Assembly: GCF_002013465.1 (NCBI RefSeq)
Contig: NZ_MAFC01000002.1
Span: 310,001-374,000, forward strand
DNA from: Mycobacterium sp. D16R12
GTDB taxonomy: Bacteria; Actinomycetota; Actinomycetes; Mycobacteriales; Mycobacteriaceae
DNA length: 64,000 nucleotides
Reading direction: 5' to 3'
The position numbers and the translations under genes were made by a program. A model generated the notes under the pieces. It had not been told where the DNA came from. It did not search any database and was given only the letters and a program-made list of their open reading frames with translations. Shown here one piece after another: positions 62,401 to 64,000 of this stretch. How positions within the stretch are numbered: position 1 is the stretch's first letter; each line of letters starts with the position of its first letter.

Positions 62401-63982
62401 CGATGAGCAACTCCACTGCGCGGTCCTCCCGGCGCGTGAGCGCCCGGGCCACCTGCCCGAGGTCCAGGTCGGGGGTGGCGTCGATATCGTCCAGCAGATA
62501 CTGGCAACGCACCTCGATATCGCGCGCGTTCTCACCGCGAATCGGTATCACCCAGGAGTCCCGTGGTGTGCCCGCGCGCATGACGTCACGTGGTTGACCC
62601 GCCTCCAGGAGCACGTGCACGTTGGTTCCGCCGAATCCGAACGCGCTGACACCCGCCACGTGCGGCCGTACCGGCACAGCGGGCAGCGTGGTCACCGATT
62701 CGGCGATGCGCCAACCGCGTTCCTCCAGGTTCAGGGCATCTCGCTTCGCGCGGATGTTCGGCTGCGGCGGAATGATCCCGGTGCGCAACACCAGCGCCGT
62801 TTTGATCAGACCGATCAGTCCCGCCGCAGACATGGCATGCCCCACATTGGCTTTCGCACTGCCGAGATACCGCGGCAGATTCCCGCGGTGCGCCAAACAA
62901 GAGCTCAACGACTCGACCTCCACCGCATCACCGACCGGGGTGGCGGTACCGTGCGCCTCGACGTAGTCGATCTGACCGGGATCCAATCCCGCGTCTGCAA
63001 GTGCGAATTCGATTGCGGCGCGCTGCCCCGCGGCTTGCGGCTCCATCGGACCGGCTCCGGCGCCGTCGTTGTTGCATCCGACGCCACGCAACCAGGCATG
63101 TACCTCGCCCCGCGCAGGCAGGGTGTCCTCGCGGGACAGCACGATGACGCCGACTCCCTCACCCAGCACGAATCCGTCTGCGCTCGCGTCGAAGGGGGCG
63201 CAGACCCCGGACTTGGAGACCGCGCCGATCTTCGAGAACATCACCAGCGAATCGGGCACCAGATTCAGGTGCACTCCGGCAACGATCGCCACCTCGCATT
63301 GCCCTGACCGCAGCGCGAGCACAGCGTTGTTCAGCGCCACCAGTGACGATGCGCAGGCGGCGTCGACGGCCATCGACGGACCACGCAGATTGAATGCTCT
63401 GCTGATCATCGCGGCCGACATGTTGAGCAGCGAGCCCGGCATGGTGAACGGTCGCACCACCGGAACGTCGGCCGTCAGCGCCCGCGAATCGATGTCGGAA
63501 AGACTCGAGGAATCCCCGAATTCACCGGCGCCCAGCTGCACTCCACGCAGCGGTGCACTCACCACCACCTCGCGGAAATCGGATGTCGAGATACCGACGT
63601 ACACGCCGACGCTGCGGCCCGCGAAGCTCTCTTGATCGAAGCCGGCGTCTTCCAACGCTTCGCGCGTGGTTGTCAACAGAATGCGATGCTGCGGATCCAT
63701 GACTTCGGCCTGCCGCGGCGAGATCCCGAAGGTGAGCGGGTCGAACCGGTCGATACCGCTGACCGCAGCCATCACATCGGTGTAGGTGGTGTTGGGGCGC
63801 TTACCTTCCGGATCGAAGAACGGCCCATGCTCCCAGCGCTCCCGCGGGATCTGTCCGACGGCAGTGTCGCCTCGCAGCAGCATCTGCCAGAAGGATCGGA
63901 CATCCCCGGCCCCCGGTACCTGGCAGGCCATCCCCACGATGGCCAGCGGCTCCGATGGACCGTTCCCGCGGTGCGCGTCCAT
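59459..63982 (-). CDS. Polyketide synthase fused to an alpha-oxoamine synthase (KS-AT-ACP-AOS)
   Basis: 1507 residues. KS (about 12-460) with Cys 210 in VDAACASS, His 344 in VEAHGTATP and His 382 in KANVGHAMS. AT (about 573-870) with GHSVGE (Ser 667) and HAFH (767-770), the malonyl-CoA signature. ACP (about 1015-1085) with Ser 1042 in DLGFDSL. PLP-dependent alpha-oxoamine synthase (about 1130-1500) with NFSSYNYLGLSG, VDEAHSIGVLG (Asp 1315, His 1318) and Lys 1350 in GTLSKSLSS. No KR, DH, ER or TE. The AOS domain should release the chain by decarboxylative condensation with an amino acid. ATG 63982 overlaps an upstream stop (TGATG), so it is not the first gene of its operon. The domain order equals the latter part of RedL. 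Confidence 0.93.
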   Translation of the reverse strand: MDAHRGNGPSEPLAIVGMACQVPGAGDVRSFWQMLLRGDTAVGQIPRERWEHGPFFDPEGKRPNTTYTDVMAAVSGIDRFDPLTFGISPRQAEVMDPQHRILLTTTREALEDAGFDQESFAGRSVGVYVGISTSDFREVVVSAPLRGVQLGAGEFGDSSSLSDIDSRALTADVPVVRPFTMPGSLLNMSAAMISRAFNLRGPSMAVDAACASSLVALNNAVLALRSGQCEVAIVAGVHLNLVPDSLVMFSKIGAVSKSGVCAPFDASADGFVLGEGVGVIVLSREDTLPARGEVHAWLRGVGCNNDGAGAGPMEPQAAGQRAAIEFALADAGLDPGQIDYVEAHGTATPVGDAVEVESLSSCLAHRGNLPRYLGSAKANVGHAMSAAGLIGLIKTALVLRTGIIPPQPNIRAKRDALNLEERGWRIAESVTTLPAVPVRPHVAGVSAFGFGGTNVHVLLEAGQPRDVMRAGTPRDSWVIPIRGENARDIEVRCQYLLDDIDATPDLDLGQVARALTRREDRAVELLIVTGSILELHEHLRAALAVLKAGGEIPTRIGDDVWYRSARPSSAIPRVCFLFAGQGAQTVNELASLKATVPEVNATIERLAAAAHSPGLLDVMYPAEHTPTAELALASTDRCQPALLITQLAVVQYLASVGVIPDVVLGHSVGEFAAAAAAGVLSDEQAVHFAARRGEAIAHADIPAGGMIVCRSDEAKLRALVEDVPSVWVANHNAADQIVLAGTTDGLASASALLTGADVPHKVLNVSHAFHSPLLEPANRVIEGLIAELPIRDPEIGFISCISASAYTDAEMIRTRWREHALASVRFSEALGGLGDADTVFLQIGAGHALLNLARSAGAPVDHLVAVDTDEHARLLNRIRAQLRSVGVPAGLDGTSDHPGALLTTRPVPAKSLWPVKKRESWRTLAAIPQDSSPAKRTQSAPIGKESPLVQDIISLWREQTALLTTVLGNQTIELPPVAQALPATPVAPAPPTAANPQRTPVNRDSPVNRNSNALNEIARIGSYDAEALTTGHLLVGDLGFDSLMLTELFKTLQKGNPDLALQDLSAKELTVGNVVALAVGETAVVVAKPEPAGEVHAERVTRERTITDFPEWQALDKRLKDLDSEGTENPYFTVHQQVVNDTTRVGDRVLINFSSYNYLGLSGDERVTARAQEALSRYGTSVSASRLLSGEKPVHRELEAAIARLLKVEDVVTLVGGHSTNVTAIGHILGEQDIVLHDALAHDSIMQGCRLSGATRRPFKHNDAAHLDQLLGTVRDRYRRALVVIEGAYSMDGDIADLPAFIEVAKRHDALLMVDEAHSIGVLGAGGGGIGEHFDVDRSQVDIWMGTLSKSLSSCGGYLGGSRELIEYLKYSLPGFIYSCGLPPASAGASLASIEILQAEPERVAALHANADYMRAAFAGAGLSFGDSNGTPIIPFVVGDSRRSLLLAAQLREAGINVDPILYPAVPNDQTRLRFFVTASHSFEQIDRTVKILANLVNPATQHLNGA

Positions 63983-64000
63983 CAGCCGGCGAGCTCAGCG
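63982..64000 (-). CDS. Last codons of an upstream gene in the PKS operon (partial)
   Basis: The minus strand reads ...GCT GAG CTC GCC GGC TGA, whose TGA shares its last base with the PKS ATG (TGATG). TGATG and ATGA overlaps are the rule for operons in this window, so a coupled gene ending in AELAG probably continues beyond the right edge. Only five codons are visible, so nothing can be said about its product. Confidence 0.35.

Overview
The window looks like a chromosomal segment of a rapidly growing mycobacterium, most likely genus Mycobacteroides (M. abscessus/M. chelonae group). The reasons are about 64% GC by eye, MspA-type porins, an LprG/P55 pair, mIHF, F420-type enzymes, frequent GTG starts and several leaderless promoters. 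There is also a dispersed ~23-bp repeat that I associate with Mycobacteroides. Genus is an inference; I ran no database search. No tRNA, rRNA, insertion sequence, prophage or CRISPR array was seen.

Layout. 1-6.4 kb: envelope and secreted proteins (a partial secreted protein, two tandem MspA-family porins, a proline-rich exported protein), a methionine ABC importer operon (metQ-metN-metI) and a secreted trypsin-like protease. 6.5-16.5 kb: lprG-P55, the fmt-rsmB-rpe-ribD operon, a TetR regulator, a helicase-dead PriA and an NlhH-like esterase. 16.5-21.3 kb: a four-gene cyclic ureide/pyrimidine catabolism operon (nitrilase, dihydropyrimidinase, LLM-family F420 oxidoreductase, NCS1 permease). 21.5-26.2 kb: a steroid-5-alpha-reductase-like membrane protein, then metK, coaBC, rpoZ, gmk, mihF. 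26.7-36.8 kb: an acyltransferase and the complete pyrR-pyrB-pyrC-(membrane protein)-carA-carB-pyrF operon. A PyrR-binding hairpin sits in its leader. 36.8-40.2 kb: a serine hydrolase, a DUF4259 pair and a Ddn-like protein, marking a junction between two blocks that are separate in M. tuberculosis. 40.2-57.6 kb: nusB, efp, pepQ, the aro genes, a small prepilin peptidase, tam, a TetR gene, an AurF-like diiron oxygenase, aroE, mltG, ruvX, alaS, rarA and a DUF3097 gene. 57.7-64 kb: a fatty-acyl-AMP ligase and a large KS-AT-ACP-AOS polyketide synthase, entered from a further gene beyond the right edge.

Two things stand out. First, the ligase plus KS-AT-ACP-AOS protein together have the architecture of RedL from prodiginine biosynthesis, split in two. 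This suggests an unassigned pathway to an aminoketone or alkyl-pyrroline lipid. Second, a ~23-bp repeat occurs nine times, mostly at gene junctions or in terminal codons of genes. Between carB and pyrF it forms a 33-bp-period array. That array encodes a 33-residue peptide whose start overlaps the carB stop and whose stop overlaps the pyrF start, which is a translational-coupling bridge like that described for MIRUs of M. tuberculosis. Seven genes also have a TANNNT -10 hexamer placed exactly six bases before the start codon, as expected for leaderless transcripts.
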